NCBI GenBank assembly: GCA_020831525.1
Contig: JAFIGH010000055.1
Coordinates: 1 to 33,786 of the forward strand
DNA: 33,786 bases
DNA from: Opitutales bacterium
GTDB taxonomy: Bacteria > Verrucomicrobiota > Verrucomicrobiia > Opitutales > Oceanipulchritudinaceae
Direction of reading: 5' to 3'
The notes under the pieces were generated by a model that searched no databases, was not told the origin of the DNA, and was given only the letters and a program-made list of their open reading frames with translations. Shown one piece after another: positions 8,544 to 17,877 of this stretch (position 1 is its first letter; each line of letters opens with the position of its first letter). The translations under genes and the position numbers were made by a program.

Positions 8544-8626
8544 CCAGAATTTTCGAAAAGCTCCTTGAAATACGAGCATACAGGGCAAAACTTGCACTGT
8601 TCTCTCGTAAGACACAGTTTTGAGTA

Positions 8627-8637
8627 GTATAGTACAA
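8627..8637 (-). promoter_or_regulatory. candidate GntR/LacI-type operator 3
   Basis: Read on the minus strand this is TTGTACTATAC, matching operator 1 (TTGTATCATAC) at 9 of 11 positions. It lies in the 197-base AT-richer gap before the second gene unit, 50 bases upstream of its first ATG (8687), and would bring that unit under the same regulator as the receptor. No clear -35/-10 pair could be assigned. Confidence 0.35.
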
Positions 8638-8686
8638 TGAGTATTCTTAGCGTTGATCACATCGTTATACTCGCTCCCAACCCCTC

Positions 8687-10081
8687 ATGAAGCTCCCTCG
8701 CATGATCACCCGACTCACTCCGAAAGGTTACTACATCGACGCCTGCGGTCTCTCCGGCGAGACGAAGGCGGAGCGCTGTTTTCCGGCGCAGCACAATACC
8801 CTGCGCCTGAGGAAAGACCGTTGGCTGGTCGTCTACGAGACGCGGGGCTTCCGCGGCATCGACGACAACCGGAGCGTGGTCTATCAAGTGCGGGCAGACG
8901 CACCGACGGGCGCCGTCCTCTCCGAAGGTTACCTCGACAAATGCGTTTTCGACTGGGATCCGCTCGGCGACGGGAGGAGATTCCAGAAGCTGTGCAACCA
9001 CACGGTGGTCTTCGGCGTGCCGGAAGGCGCGACACGCGACGGGATTCCCCTACCGCACGGCGGCTGTTTTGCGGCGGCCTGGCGGCGAAACCCGCGCATC
9101 TACGACGCGGAGCGCCAGTATGTGCTCTCCGACGACGAGGGCATTGCGGCGGGTGCCCCGGGCGAGGGCTATCGCTGTTATTGGGCGCAGTTCCGCCTGA
9201 ATGACCGGGGCGATGATATCGAGATCACGCAGCCGCCGCACGAGCTGCGCGAACTCGGCCTTGAGGACGGTCCCGCTCCGAGCCGTCACAACGGTCTTCT
9301 CATCATGAACCAGGGCTACGTCAATCCGGTGCCCTACAACGCCGTCGCTTCCGAGTGGGCCTTTCTCCTGCACTGGAGCCGCGGTGCCTGCGATGTGGAA
9401 GGCCTTTGCACACCGATTCGTTTCCGTTGGAACAAGAAAACCCGCCTCTACGAATGGGCCGAGACCGGGCCTGTGCTCGACGGACCCGGCGAATACGGAA
9501 TCTTCGAGGGTGGCATTGCTCCTTTCCGCGACGAGTGGCTCGTTTCCGCACGGGTAACGCGCACTCCCAAGAAGAACCTTGGCAATATTTGGTTCCGGGC
9601 CAAGGATCTGTTCAACTTCGATCCCGTGCCTCACTACGCACATGAACCCCGCAGCCATGCCCCGCGGACAACCTTCACCGGACCCGACGGTACTGTGCGC
9701 GTCTATACAACCGACCAAGAGGCCTCGCCCTATGCCGATGGCAAGGGAGGCGATCCCCGCATGCCGCTCTCCGTCTTCGACATCGACCCCGACGACGCCT
9801 TCCGCGTGACGCGGCACGCCGTCGTCTTCGACAGCTTCGAGGCGGGCCTGCCCATCCGCCGGGAATCCGGTCCGACGGCCCACTTCTGCCGCCAGCTTCC
9901 TCACGACGGCGGGAACCGGGGCCTGCTCACCTACTCGGTGCGGCCCCGCGCCCTTCTGCACGAGCGCCCCGGGGGGAAGTTCAAGGGGCTTGTGAACGAG
10001 GAGGAAATGGCGGTCTCCGGCGTCTACTGCGCGGAGATCGAATACGACCGCGATCACCCGCCCGCATGGGAGTTTGCCTGA
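8687..10081 (+). CDS. uncharacterised protein, probable beta-propeller (glycosidase/sialidase-like)
   Basis: A 464-aa protein I do not recognise as a named family. It is rich in Trp, Tyr and Gly with regularly spaced short strands (for example HNTLRLRKDRWLVVYETRG, GCFAAAWRRNPRIY, EWAFLLHWSRGACD, RDEWLVSARVTR), the look of a five- to seven-bladed beta-propeller such as sialidase-like or GH43/GH32-like hydrolases. There is no signal peptide (starts MKLPRMITRLTPKGYYI), so it is expected in the cytoplasm. It heads the second gene unit and is followed after 39 bases by a sulfatase; context suggests action on the sulfated saccharide. No catalytic residues can be assigned. The start has no Shine-Dalgarno sequence. 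Confidence 0.7.
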   Translation: MKLPRMITRLTPKGYYIDACGLSGETKAERCFPAQHNTLRLRKDRWLVVYETRGFRGIDDNRSVVYQVRADAPTGAVLSEGYLDKCVFDWDPLGDGRRFQKLCNHTVVFGVPEGATRDGIPLPHGGCFAAAWRRNPRIYDAERQYVLSDDEGIAAGAPGEGYRCYWAQFRLNDRGDDIEITQPPHELRELGLEDGPAPSRHNGLLIMNQGYVNPVPYNAVASEWAFLLHWSRGACDVEGLCTPIRFRWNKKTRLYEWAETGPVLDGPGEYGIFEGGIAPFRDEWLVSARVTRTPKKNLGNIWFRAKDLFNFDPVPHYAHEPRSHAPRTTFTGPDGTVRVYTTDQEASPYADGKGGDPRMPLSVFDIDPDDAFRVTRHAVVFDSFEAGLPIRRESGPTAHFCRQLPHDGGNRGLLTYSVRPRALLHERPGGKFKGLVNEEEMAVSGVYCAEIEYDRDHPPAWEFA

Positions 10082-10120
10082 GCCGAAACCCGCCCAACCC
10101 GAACCCACCGACCATCGACT

Positions 10121-11545
10121 ATGAAAAAACCGAACATTCTCTTTATCATGACGGACCAGCAGCGGGCCGACACCATTGAGTGCTGTGCCCGCGGCGCCTA
10201 CCAGATCGAAGCGCCCAACCTCAACCGCCTCGCCGGCGAGAGCGTGGTCTTCCGCAACGCCTATTGTACCCAGCCCGTCTGCACGCCCTCGCGGTCGAGC
10301 ATGATCTCCGGGCAATGGCCGCACACGACCGGCTGCATCGGCAACAACATCGCCCTTCCGGCGGATGCGCCGTGCGTCGCGCAGGGGCTGGGGGAGGACT
10401 ATCACTGCGCCTACTACGGCAAATGGCACCTAGGCGACGAACTCGACGCGCAGCGCGGCTTCTCCGAGTGGCTGAGTATCGAAGACGGCAAATACCGCTC
10501 CTACTATTCCGATCCCGAATCGCTGAAGCGCCGCAGCGACTACCACAATTACCTGATCAGCCATGGGTATCCGCCGGACAAGAAAGCGCCCGACGGGGCG
10601 ATGGTCTTTTCCCGCAATTTCGCGGCGGGCCTTCCCGAACGGCACACAAAATCGGCCTTCCTCAGCCGCGAGGCGGCGCGCTTCATCCGCGAATACGACA
10701 AGGACAAACCGTTCTTCCTCACCGTCGGCTTCCTCGAACCGCATCCGCCGAATTTCAGCGAACTGAACGAACTCTACGACCCCGACGCCCTTGAGGTCGG
10801 GCCCGCTTTCTTCAAAAAGCCCGGGCGCGATGCGCCGAACCGCATGCGGATGCTCGCCGAGCGTTTTGCCGCCGAGGGCTGCCGCGACCATCCGTCCGCG
10901 ACCGAGGCCGACTGGCGGCGCATCCGCGCCAATTACTACGGGCTCGTCACCCTCATCGACCGCGCGCTGGGACGGATTCTCGCCGCCCTCGACGAATCGG
11001 GCCAAGCCGAAAACACGCTCGTGATCTTCACGTCCGACCACGGCGACATGACCGGCGACCACGCCCTCGGAAAGAAGGATGTTCTCTATGAACAGTCTTC
11101 GCACATTCCGTTGCTCATGCGCGCGCCGTGGCTCGGGCGGGAGCAGCGCCTCGTCGACGGGCGGATAAGCCTCATCGACCTCGCCCCCACCATCATTGAC
11201 ATGGGCGGCGGCAAGATCCCGGAGGCCATGCAGGGCGTCAGCCGCAAGGATGTTCTCGAAGGCAAGGCGACGCTCGACGACAACGACATCGTCGTCGAGG
11301 TCGATACGGAGGAAGAATACCTCTTCATTCCGTGGCGGAGCATCGTCAGCTGCGAGGGCTGGAAAATGAACCTCTGTGCGAACGACCGGGGCGAGCTTTA
11401 CGACCTCAACACCGACCCCGACGAACTGCACAACCTCTACGACGATCCGGCGCAGCGTGAGCGCGTGCGCGATCTCCATGCCCGCCTGCGGCGCTGGCAG
11501 AAAGCGAACAACGATCCCGCCGCGCTTCCCGAGGTGCCCGCGTAG
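10121..11545 (+). CDS. type I (formylglycine) sulfatase, no signal peptide
   Basis: A 474-aa sulfatase of the alkaline-phosphatase fold hydrolysing sulfate esters, presumably on a sugar. The CTPSR motif at 54-58 supplies C54, converted to formylglycine by a maturase encoded elsewhere. Other active-site elements are D12-Q13 (MTDQQRAD), K101/H103 (GKWHLG), H208 (EPHPP), D306-H307 (FTSDHGD) and K319. The protein begins MKKPNILFIMTDQQ, the first strand of the catalytic domain, leaving no room for a signal peptide; it should act in the cytoplasm, unlike most characterised carbohydrate sulfatases. It lies between two genes of presumed saccharide-active proteins. The specific sulfate position is not deducible. 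Confidence 0.93.
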   Translation: MKKPNILFIMTDQQRADTIECCARGAYQIEAPNLNRLAGESVVFRNAYCTQPVCTPSRSSMISGQWPHTTGCIGNNIALPADAPCVAQGLGEDYHCAYYGKWHLGDELDAQRGFSEWLSIEDGKYRSYYSDPESLKRRSDYHNYLISHGYPPDKKAPDGAMVFSRNFAAGLPERHTKSAFLSREAARFIREYDKDKPFFLTVGFLEPHPPNFSELNELYDPDALEVGPAFFKKPGRDAPNRMRMLAERFAAEGCRDHPSATEADWRRIRANYYGLVTLIDRALGRILAALDESGQAENTLVIFTSDHGDMTGDHALGKKDVLYEQSSHIPLLMRAPWLGREQRLVDGRISLIDLAPTIIDMGGGKIPEAMQGVSRKDVLEGKATLDDNDIVVEVDTEEEYLFIPWRSIVSCEGWKMNLCANDRGELYDLNTDPDELHNLYDDPAQRERVRDLHARLRRWQKANNDPAALPEVPA

Positions 11546-11570
11546 TCCGGAATTCATGACACTTTGAGCG

Positions 11571-13433
11571 ATGCCTGAAGCGAAGCAACATCCCCACTAC
11601 GCCGGCGACGAAACGGCGAACGTGGACTACCACCACGGCATGCTGCGCCCGGTGGTGGGGGCGTCGCACTTTCAGGTCCTGCGCGCCAACCGCTCCCGTT
11701 TCGAACACGCCGACGGCTATGGCTGGACCTACAACCACGCCCCCATGCTGGCCTACTGGCGCGACCGCTTCTGGCTGCAATACCTGAGCAATCCCTCCGG
11801 CGAGCACGTTCCGCCGGGCCACACGCTCCTGACCACCTCGGAGGACGGCACGGCGTGGGACTTTCCGCGCGAGGTCTTTCCCTTCTACCGCATCGAGCCG
11901 GGCGTGCATCCCGTGCCGGAGGGCGTGCGCATGGCGGAGCCCGCCTATGCCGTCATGCACCAGCGCTCGGGATTCTACACCGCACCGGACGGGCGCCTCC
12001 TCACCCTTGGGTTCTACGGGGTCTGCACGACGACGATGGACTACCCGAACATCGGCGACGGCATCGGGCGCGTCGTGCGCGAAATCCATGCCGACGGATC
12101 GTTCGGGCCGGTTTACTTCCTCCGCTACAACCGGCACAGGGGCTGGGATGAAACCAATACGTCCTTTCCCTCTTACCGGACCTCAGAGGACGCTGGATTT
12201 GTCGAGGCCTGCGATGCGCTCCTCGCCGACAAGCTCGCCACCCTGCAGTGGTGGGAGGAGGACCGCTCGGAGGACGGGTTCTATGCGGTGGCGGGTGGCA
12301 AGGCGCTCTCGTATTACCACCTTGATGGCGGTCGCGTCGTCGGCCTCTGGAAACACTCCCTCGTCGCCCTGAGCGAGGACGACGGCAAAACGTGGACGAC
12401 CCCCCGCCGCGAACCCTCTTTTGTCATGGCGGGCGGAAAGGTGTGGGGGCAGCGCACGCCCGACGGGCGCTACGCCATGCTCTACAACCCCTCCACAGAT
12501 AATGTCCACCGCTGGCCCCTCGCCGTGGTCACGAGTGACGACGGCATCCGCTACGACCATCTGCTCCTCGTAAACGGCAAGGTCGCCGTGCGGCGCTACC
12601 AGGGCGGACACAAGGATCCCGGGATGAACTACGTGCGCGGGATCGAGGAGGGCCACGGCGAGCCGCCCGGCGACGCCTTCTGGGTCGCCTGCAGCATGGG
12701 CAAGGAGGATATCTGGGTTTCGCGTATTCCCGTTCCTGTCACGGGCGCGGTGGCGGAGCATGTCGATGACAGCTTCAATCGCTTTGCACCGGGGCGGATC
12801 GTGCCCGGATGGAACACCCACTGCGGGAAATGGACGACGGTGGAAGTCGTGGCTAGAAAGATCGGCAACCTTCTGCGTCTCTGCGATGAGGACCGTGCCG
12901 AGACCGCCCAGGCGGAACGTGTCTTTCCGGAGAGCCGGGCCGTGGAGATTGCGTTTTCGGTATTGCCCGCGCAGACCTCCGGGGGATGCCTCCATATCGA
13001 GGTGACCGATCCGCGGGGGCTTCCCGCCGCGCTCCTCATTTTCCATGAAGACGGCCGGGTGTGGGCGCGCGACGGTTGTGTCATGCGCCCGCTCTGCCCC
13101 TACCGCTCGGGTCAGGGGCATCCGGTGCGCCTGCGGGTCGACGCCGCAGCTCAGCGGTATGGCCTCACCGTGGAGAATGAAGGCGAATGGGACGGTTTCT
13201 TTCTCTTCCGGCCCGTGCGGACGGTCTCGCGCATTTGTTTCCGCACGGGGCCGGTGCCGGACGATCCCTCCCTCACATTGCAGACGACGCGCCTGCCGCA
13301 CGAGGACGAGCTGATCTTTACCTCCATCCCCGGAGCGGACGACCCGGCCCCGACCGCTGTCTTCGAACTCGGGTATTTGCAAACCCGTGACCTCCGCGCG
13401 AATGCGTCGGCGAAGGAAGGGGGAACGCCGTGA
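11571..13433 (+). CDS. sialidase-like (Asp-box) protein with C-terminal beta-sandwich
   Basis: A 620-aa protein of two parts. Residues ~1-390 look like a beta-propeller of the BNR/sialidase type, with Asp-box-like turns TTSEDGTAWDFP and LSEDDGKTWTTP and VTSDDGIRYDH. Residues ~400-600 look like a concanavalin-A-type beta-sandwich (DDSFNRFAPGRIVPGWNTHCGKW onset). No signal peptide is visible. It could be a glycoside hydrolase or lyase on the imported saccharide; catalytic residues are unassigned. Its last bases overlap the first permease gene (GTG 13430), so it is translationally coupled to the importer, the position normally held by the substrate-binding protein. It does not resemble an SBP_bac_5 binding protein. 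Confidence 0.75.
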   Translation: MPEAKQHPHYAGDETANVDYHHGMLRPVVGASHFQVLRANRSRFEHADGYGWTYNHAPMLAYWRDRFWLQYLSNPSGEHVPPGHTLLTTSEDGTAWDFPREVFPFYRIEPGVHPVPEGVRMAEPAYAVMHQRSGFYTAPDGRLLTLGFYGVCTTTMDYPNIGDGIGRVVREIHADGSFGPVYFLRYNRHRGWDETNTSFPSYRTSEDAGFVEACDALLADKLATLQWWEEDRSEDGFYAVAGGKALSYYHLDGGRVVGLWKHSLVALSEDDGKTWTTPRREPSFVMAGGKVWGQRTPDGRYAMLYNPSTDNVHRWPLAVVTSDDGIRYDHLLLVNGKVAVRRYQGGHKDPGMNYVRGIEEGHGEPPGDAFWVACSMGKEDIWVSRIPVPVTGAVAEHVDDSFNRFAPGRIVPGWNTHCGKWTTVEVVARKIGNLLRLCDEDRAETAQAERVFPESRAVEIAFSVLPAQTSGGCLHIEVTDPRGLPAALLIFHEDGRVWARDGCVMRPLCPYRSGQGHPVRLRVDAAAQRYGLTVENEGEWDGFFLFRPVRTVSRICFRTGPVPDDPSLTLQTTRLPHEDELIFTSIPGADDPAPTAVFELGYLQTRDLRANASAKEGGTP

Positions 13434-14428
13434 TCCATTTCATCCTCCGGCGGCTTCTCAACATGATCCCGACGATGTTCATCATCTCGGTTGTCAGCTT
13501 CGTCATCATCCAGGCCCCGCCGGGCGACATGCTCTCGTACCGGCTGGCGCACCTCGAGGAGCAGGGCGCCCTCGGTTCGGTGAGCGCGGTGGAGCAACTG
13601 GAGGCGCTGCGCGAACAATACGGGCTGAACGATCCGCTCCATGTGCAATACTTCCGCTGGATTGGCGGCATCGTTCTGCGGGGCGACTTCGGCGACTCCT
13701 TCACCTACGAGATGGGCGTCATGGAGCTGATTGGCGAGCGGATCGGCATGACCTTTGCGCTCACGCTTGCGACGATGATTTTCACGTGGGCCGTCGCCAT
13801 CCCCATCGGCATCTATTCGGCGACCCACAAATACTCCATCGGCGACAACGCCTTCACCCTCATCGGATTCATCGGCCTGGCCTCACCCAACTTCCTCCTC
13901 GCCCTCATTTTAATGTATGCACAGGTGACGGTCTTCGAGGCCTCTTCGGTCGGCGGCCTGCTTTCGCCGGAATTTATCGGCGAACCGTGGTCTGTCGCAA
14001 AGTTCTTCAATTTCCTGTCCCACGTGTGGGTGCCGGTGGTGGTCATCGGCACCGCCGGAACGGCCGCTGTCATCCGCATCATGCGCGGCAATCTTCTCGA
14101 TGTTCTCGACCAACAGCACATCCAGACAGCCCGTTCCAAGGGACTCTCCGAATCCGTCGTGGTGAACAAATACGGTGTGCGCATTGCCATCAACCCGCTT
14201 GTCAGCCGCATCGGCCTCGAACTCCCCAACCTCCTCTCCGGCGCGGTCGTGGCGGGCATCGTCCTCGGTCTCCCGACGGCCGGGCCGATCTTCTACAACG
14301 CCCTCATTTCGCAGGACATGTATTTGGCGGGGGCCTTCCTCATTCTCTCCGGCATGTTCCTCCTCTTCGGCAACCTCATTGCGGACATCCTCCTCGCTTG
14401 GCTCGATCCGCGCATTCGCTATGACTGA
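13430..14428 (+). CDS. oligopeptide-type ABC importer permease (DppB/OppB-like)
   Basis: A 332-aa inner-membrane subunit. It has the family N-terminus (FILRRLLNMIPTMFIISVVSFVIIQ, first membrane helix, then PPGD), a periplasmic loop with LREQYGLNDPLHVQYFRWIGGIVLRGDFG, and five further hydrophobic helices. The cytoplasmic coupling region is QTARSKGLSESVVVNKYGVR. The GTG start overlaps the preceding stop by 4 bases and its 3' end overlaps the next permease by 8 bases, indicating one translationally coupled transcript. Members of this family transport peptides, but also oligosaccharides in several bacteria; carbohydrate import is favoured here by context. Confidence 0.95.
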   Translation: MIHFILRRLLNMIPTMFIISVVSFVIIQAPPGDMLSYRLAHLEEQGALGSVSAVEQLEALREQYGLNDPLHVQYFRWIGGIVLRGDFGDSFTYEMGVMELIGERIGMTFALTLATMIFTWAVAIPIGIYSATHKYSIGDNAFTLIGFIGLASPNFLLALILMYAQVTVFEASSVGGLLSPEFIGEPWSVAKFFNFLSHVWVPVVVIGTAGTAAVIRIMRGNLLDVLDQQHIQTARSKGLSESVVVNKYGVRIAINPLVSRIGLELPNLLSGAVVAGIVLGLPTAGPIFYNALISQDMYLAGAFLILSGMFLLFGNLIADILLAWLDPRIRYD

Positions 14429-15605
14429 GAACCCGACGCTTGTTCAACGACTGACCGATCTCGGGCGGCGTGCGCTCGGGATGCGTCGTCGTCTTCCCTC
14501 CGCTCCGCCGCCGCCCGCCGAGCGGAAAAAATACAAAGGATATTCCCAGTGGCGGCTCGTCTGGCGGCGGTTCCTGCGCAACCGGGCCGGCGTGGCGGGC
14601 GGTGTCGTTATTCTCTTCATCGCCTTCTGTGTCTTCTTCGCCGAGTTTCTTTCGCCCCATCACGTCAACACGCGCTACAATGAGTACACGCACATGCCGC
14701 CGCAGCGCGTTCACATCTTCTCCGCCGACGGCATCCACCTGCCCTTTGTCTATGCCATCCGCGGATACGTCGATCCCGAGACGGGCTTGCGCAAATACGT
14801 CGAAGACCGCTCTACGCGGCACACGATCCGCTTTTTCACGCGGGGCGACACCTATTCCTTCTACGGCATTTTCGAGAGCGATATCCGCTTCATCGGCGCG
14901 GGACAGGGCAACCCCTTCTTTCTCCTCGGCACCGACCGTTTCGGGCGCGACCTGCTCTCGCGGATTCTCGTGGGCGGGCGGGTGTCCTTCACGGTGGGGC
15001 TCCTCGCCGTTTTCCTCAGCCTCACGCTCGGGACGATGATGGGCATGATCTCCGGCTACTACGGCGGGGTGATCGACAACTTCGTGCAGCGGACGATCGA
15101 GGTGATCTATTCGTTTCCCTCCATTCCCATCCTCATGGCCCTCAGCGCGCTCCTTCCCCCGCATTGGCCCGGCTACCTGACCTTCATGGGCATTGTCACG
15201 GTCCTGGCGCTGGTCGGGTGGGGCGGGCTGGCGCGCGAAATCCGCGGCAAGACCCTCGCCATCCGCGACAGCGATTTCGTCCTCGCCGCGCGCGTCGCCG
15301 GCGCGAAGGACGGGCGTATCATCTTCCGCCATGTCCTCCCCGCCATGTCGAGCCACGTAATCGTCATCACCACGCTCGCCATTCCCTCCTTCATTCTTTC
15401 GGAGAGCACACTCAGCTTTCTCGGCCTCGGAATCAAACCGCCCATGACGAGCTGGGGCTTGCTCCTTTCCGACGCGATGAATATCTACGTGCTCGCCCTC
15501 TACCCGTGGCTTCTTTTTCCGGGGCTTTGCATTCTCATCACGGTGCTTGCCTTCAACTTTCTTGGCGACGGCATCCGCGACGCCACCGCACCCTTCGGTC
15601 ATTGA
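14421..15605 (+). CDS. oligopeptide-type ABC importer permease (DppC/OppC-like) with extra periplasmic domain
   Basis: A 394-aa partner permease. The start ATG at 14421 lies inside the end of the first permease gene. An N-terminal cytoplasmic segment (WRLVWRRFLRNRAGVAGGVV, OppC_N type) leads to helix 1 (~58-76). A ~90-residue insert follows (79-167, with HMPPQRVHIF and IHLPFVYAIRGY) before the family motif LLGTDRFGRDLLSRIL (168-183). Five more helices and the EAA-like loop (REIRGKTLAIRDSDFVLAAR) complete the protein. The insert makes it about 100 residues longer than ordinary DppC and probably forms a periplasmic lid near the binding-protein docking face. Confidence 0.94.
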   Translation: MTENPTLVQRLTDLGRRALGMRRRLPSAPPPPAERKKYKGYSQWRLVWRRFLRNRAGVAGGVVILFIAFCVFFAEFLSPHHVNTRYNEYTHMPPQRVHIFSADGIHLPFVYAIRGYVDPETGLRKYVEDRSTRHTIRFFTRGDTYSFYGIFESDIRFIGAGQGNPFFLLGTDRFGRDLLSRILVGGRVSFTVGLLAVFLSLTLGTMMGMISGYYGGVIDNFVQRTIEVIYSFPSIPILMALSALLPPHWPGYLTFMGIVTVLALVGWGGLAREIRGKTLAIRDSDFVLAARVAGAKDGRIIFRHVLPAMSSHVIVITTLAIPSFILSESTLSFLGLGIKPPMTSWGLLLSDAMNIYVLALYPWLLFPGLCILITVLAFNFLGDGIRDATAPFGH

Positions 15606-15613
15606 GAAAGCGT

Positions 15614-16702
15614 ATGAACAAAACGGATACAGTCACGGATACCGCCGCGAAGGAAACGGACGCGCAGGGCCGCCCCATTCTTCTTGATATCCGCAGTCTG
15701 CGCACGACCTTCCATACCGACGACGGTCCGGTGCGCGCGGTCGACGGGGTTTCGCTGAAGATCCACCGGCAGGAAACGCTTGGCGTTGTCGGTGAAAGCG
15801 GGTGCGGCAAGAGCATCACGGCGATGTCGGTCATGCGCCTCTTCCCCAGCCCGCCTGGGCGGATTGAGGGCGGCGAGATTCTCTTTCACGCCAGCGGGGC
15901 GGAGAGCGGTCCCGTTGATTTGGCCAAGGTGGATCCCAAGGGGCGTGTCATCCGGCGCATCCGCGGCAATGAAATCGCCATGATCTTCCAGGAGCCGATG
16001 ACCTCGCTCAGCCCGGTGCACACAGTCGGCAATCAGATTTCCGAGACCATTCGCCTGCACCAGAAGGTCGACAAGAAGGAAGCGCGCGAGCGCTCCATCG
16101 AGATGTTGCGCAAGGTCCGTCTGCCCAAACCCGAACGCCAGTTCGATGCCTACCCCTTTGAGTTGAGCGGGGGCATGCGGCAGCGCGCCATGATTGCCAT
16201 GGCGCTATCCTGCAACCCGTCGCTCCTGATCGCCGACGAGCCGACGACCGCCCTCGATGTCACGGTGCAGGCGGAGATCCTCTACCTCATCAAGGAGTTG
16301 CAGGAGGAGATCGGCATGGCCGTCATGCTCATCACACATGACCTCGGTGTCATCGCCCACATGGCCGACACCGTCGCCGTCATGTACATGGGCAAGGTTG
16401 TCGAGCGCGCGTCCACGCGCAATGTCCTGAAAGATCCGCGCCATCCCTACACCGTGGGGCTGCTCCGCTCCATCCCCCGTCTCGGGGCGAAGCGTGCGCT
16501 TGTTCCGATCAAAGGCACCGTGCCCGATCCCTTCAAACTGCCGCCGGGCTGTTCCTTCGGCCCGCGTTGCCCGCGTCAAGTGTATCCGGGATGGGATACG
16601 GATCCACCGCTGCTCGAGGAGGTCGCGCCCGGGCATTTCACCCGCTGTTGCGGCACCGTCTGTGAAGAGGCGGATGAACAACCGGAGACCGCCGCACCAT
16701 GA
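15614..16702 (+). CDS. oligopeptide-type ABC importer ATPase (DppD/OppD-like)
   Basis: A 362-aa nucleotide-binding subunit. It shows Walker A GESGCGKS (60-67), Q-loop Q126 ([11 protein letters not shown]), signature LSGGM (184-188), Walker B LLIADEP (204-210) and H-loop H242. The C-terminal OppD/F extension has the cysteine motif typical of these ATPases (GCSFGPRCP... then FTRCCGTVC), which in the family binds an Fe-S cluster or stabilises the tail. It pairs with the following ATPase to power the two permeases. It starts 8 bases after the second permease; its stop overlaps the next start (ATGA). Confidence 0.96.
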   Translation: MNKTDTVTDTAAKETDAQGRPILLDIRSLRTTFHTDDGPVRAVDGVSLKIHRQETLGVVGESGCGKSITAMSVMRLFPSPPGRIEGGEILFHASGAESGPVDLAKVDPKGRVIRRIRGNEIAMIFQEPMTSLSPVHTVGNQISETIRLHQKVDKKEARERSIEMLRKVRLPKPERQFDAYPFELSGGMRQRAMIAMALSCNPSLLIADEPTTALDVTVQAEILYLIKELQEEIGMAVMLITHDLGVIAHMADTVAVMYMGKVVERASTRNVLKDPRHPYTVGLLRSIPRLGAKRALVPIKGTVPDPFKLPPGCSFGPRCPRQVYPGWDTDPPLLEEVAPGHFTRCCGTVCEEADEQPETAAP

Positions 16703-17877
16703 ACGCACCGTCGACACATCCCGCGCCCGCTGCGACGGAGAAGGCCGACGACATCATCCTCGAGGTGCGCGGCCTCAAAACCTATTTTCCGGTCAAGAAG
16801 GGAATTTGGCGGCGCGTCGTCGGGCACGTGAAGGCGGTTGACGGCGTCGACCTCACGCTTCGGCGCGGCGAGACGCTCGGACTTGTTGGAGAGAGCGGCT
16901 GCGGCAAGACCACCCTCGGCCGCTCCATCATCCGCCTCATCGAGCCCACGGCGGGGAGTATCCATTTCCACCACGGCGGCGAGCGCATTGACCTCATGCA
17001 ACTCGGACGCGGGGAGATGCGGAGGCTGCGGCGCGAGCTGCAATACATTTTCCAGGATCCGTTCTCCTCCCTCAATCCGTGGATGAATGTCTTCGACATC
17101 GTCTCCGAGCCGCTCGTGGTCAACCGCGTTGCTTCGGGCAGCGAGTTGCGCGGGCGCGTGGAATCCTTGATACGGCGCGTTGGTCTCAAGCCGGACCACC
17201 TGCGGCGCTACCCTTACGCCTTCAGTGGCGGGCAGCGCCAGCGTATCGGCATCGCCCGCGCCCTTGCCCTTAACCCCAGCCTCATCATCGCCGACGAGCC
17301 GGTCTCCGCCCTCGACGTCTCCGTGCAGGCGCAGATTCTCAACCTTCTCGAAGAACTTCAGGACGAGTTCAACCTCACCTATATTTTTGTCGCGCACGAT
17401 CTCAGCGTCGTCGAGCACATCAGCGACCGCGTCGCCGTCATGTACCTCGGGGAGATCGTGGAGACGGCGGAGTCCGGGGAACTCTACCGCAATCCCTCCC
17501 ATCCCTACACCGCCGCGCTTCTCTCGGCCGTGCTCGATCCCGATCCGGACCGCCGCCCCGAGCGTCCCCGCATGAAGGGCATCGTGCCCGATCCCGCCGA
17601 TGCGCCGCCGGGCTGCAAGTTCCACACGCGCTGTCTCTACGCCGAGCCGCATTGCGCCCGTGAGGTGCCGGTGTTGCGCGAGGTCGCGCCCGGCCATGAA
17701 TCCAAGGCCTGCGCATCCTGTCTCGAACGCATGCGTGCGGAGGCGACGGGTCGTGCCGCGGAAGGCGTGGAAAGTGCTTCTGACAGGGCGGAGGACGTCC
17801 CGCACGTGTCTCCGGCGCCGCTCGCCGCTCCGGTCGAAGACGCCGACAATTCACCCTCGAACGAAGGCAAGCAATGA
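16699..17877 (+). CDS. oligopeptide-type ABC importer ATPase (DppF/OppF-like)
   Basis: A 392-aa second ATPase. Walker A GESGCGKT (64-71), Q119 ([11 protein letters not shown]), signature FSGGQ (175-179), Walker B LIIADEP (195-201) and H233 are all present, so it should be active. The OppF-type C-terminal cysteine region is present ([15 protein letters not shown]). After about residue 335 a ~55-residue Ala/Pro/Glu-rich low-complexity tail is added that ordinary OppF lacks. ATGA overlaps join it to the preceding ATPase and to the following DHDPS-like gene, tying transport to catabolism in one transcript. Confidence 0.96.
   Translation: MNAPSTHPAPAATEKADDIILEVRGLKTYFPVKKGIWRRVVGHVKAVDGVDLTLRRGETLGLVGESGCGKTTLGRSIIRLIEPTAGSIHFHHGGERIDLMQLGRGEMRRLRRELQYIFQDPFSSLNPWMNVFDIVSEPLVVNRVASGSELRGRVESLIRRVGLKPDHLRRYPYAFSGGQRQRIGIARALALNPSLIIADEPVSALDVSVQAQILNLLEELQDEFNLTYIFVAHDLSVVEHISDRVAVMYLGEIVETAESGELYRNPSHPYTAALLSAVLDPDPDRRPERPRMKGIVPDPADAPPGCKFHTRCLYAEPHCAREVPVLREVAPGHESKACASCLERMRAEATGRAAEGVESASDRAEDVPHVSPAPLAAPVEDADNSPSNEGKQ

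Noticed and set aside
14376-15602. 408-codon minus-strand frame opposite the second permease
   Set aside because: Charged, low-complexity composition; the permease on the plus strand is unambiguous.
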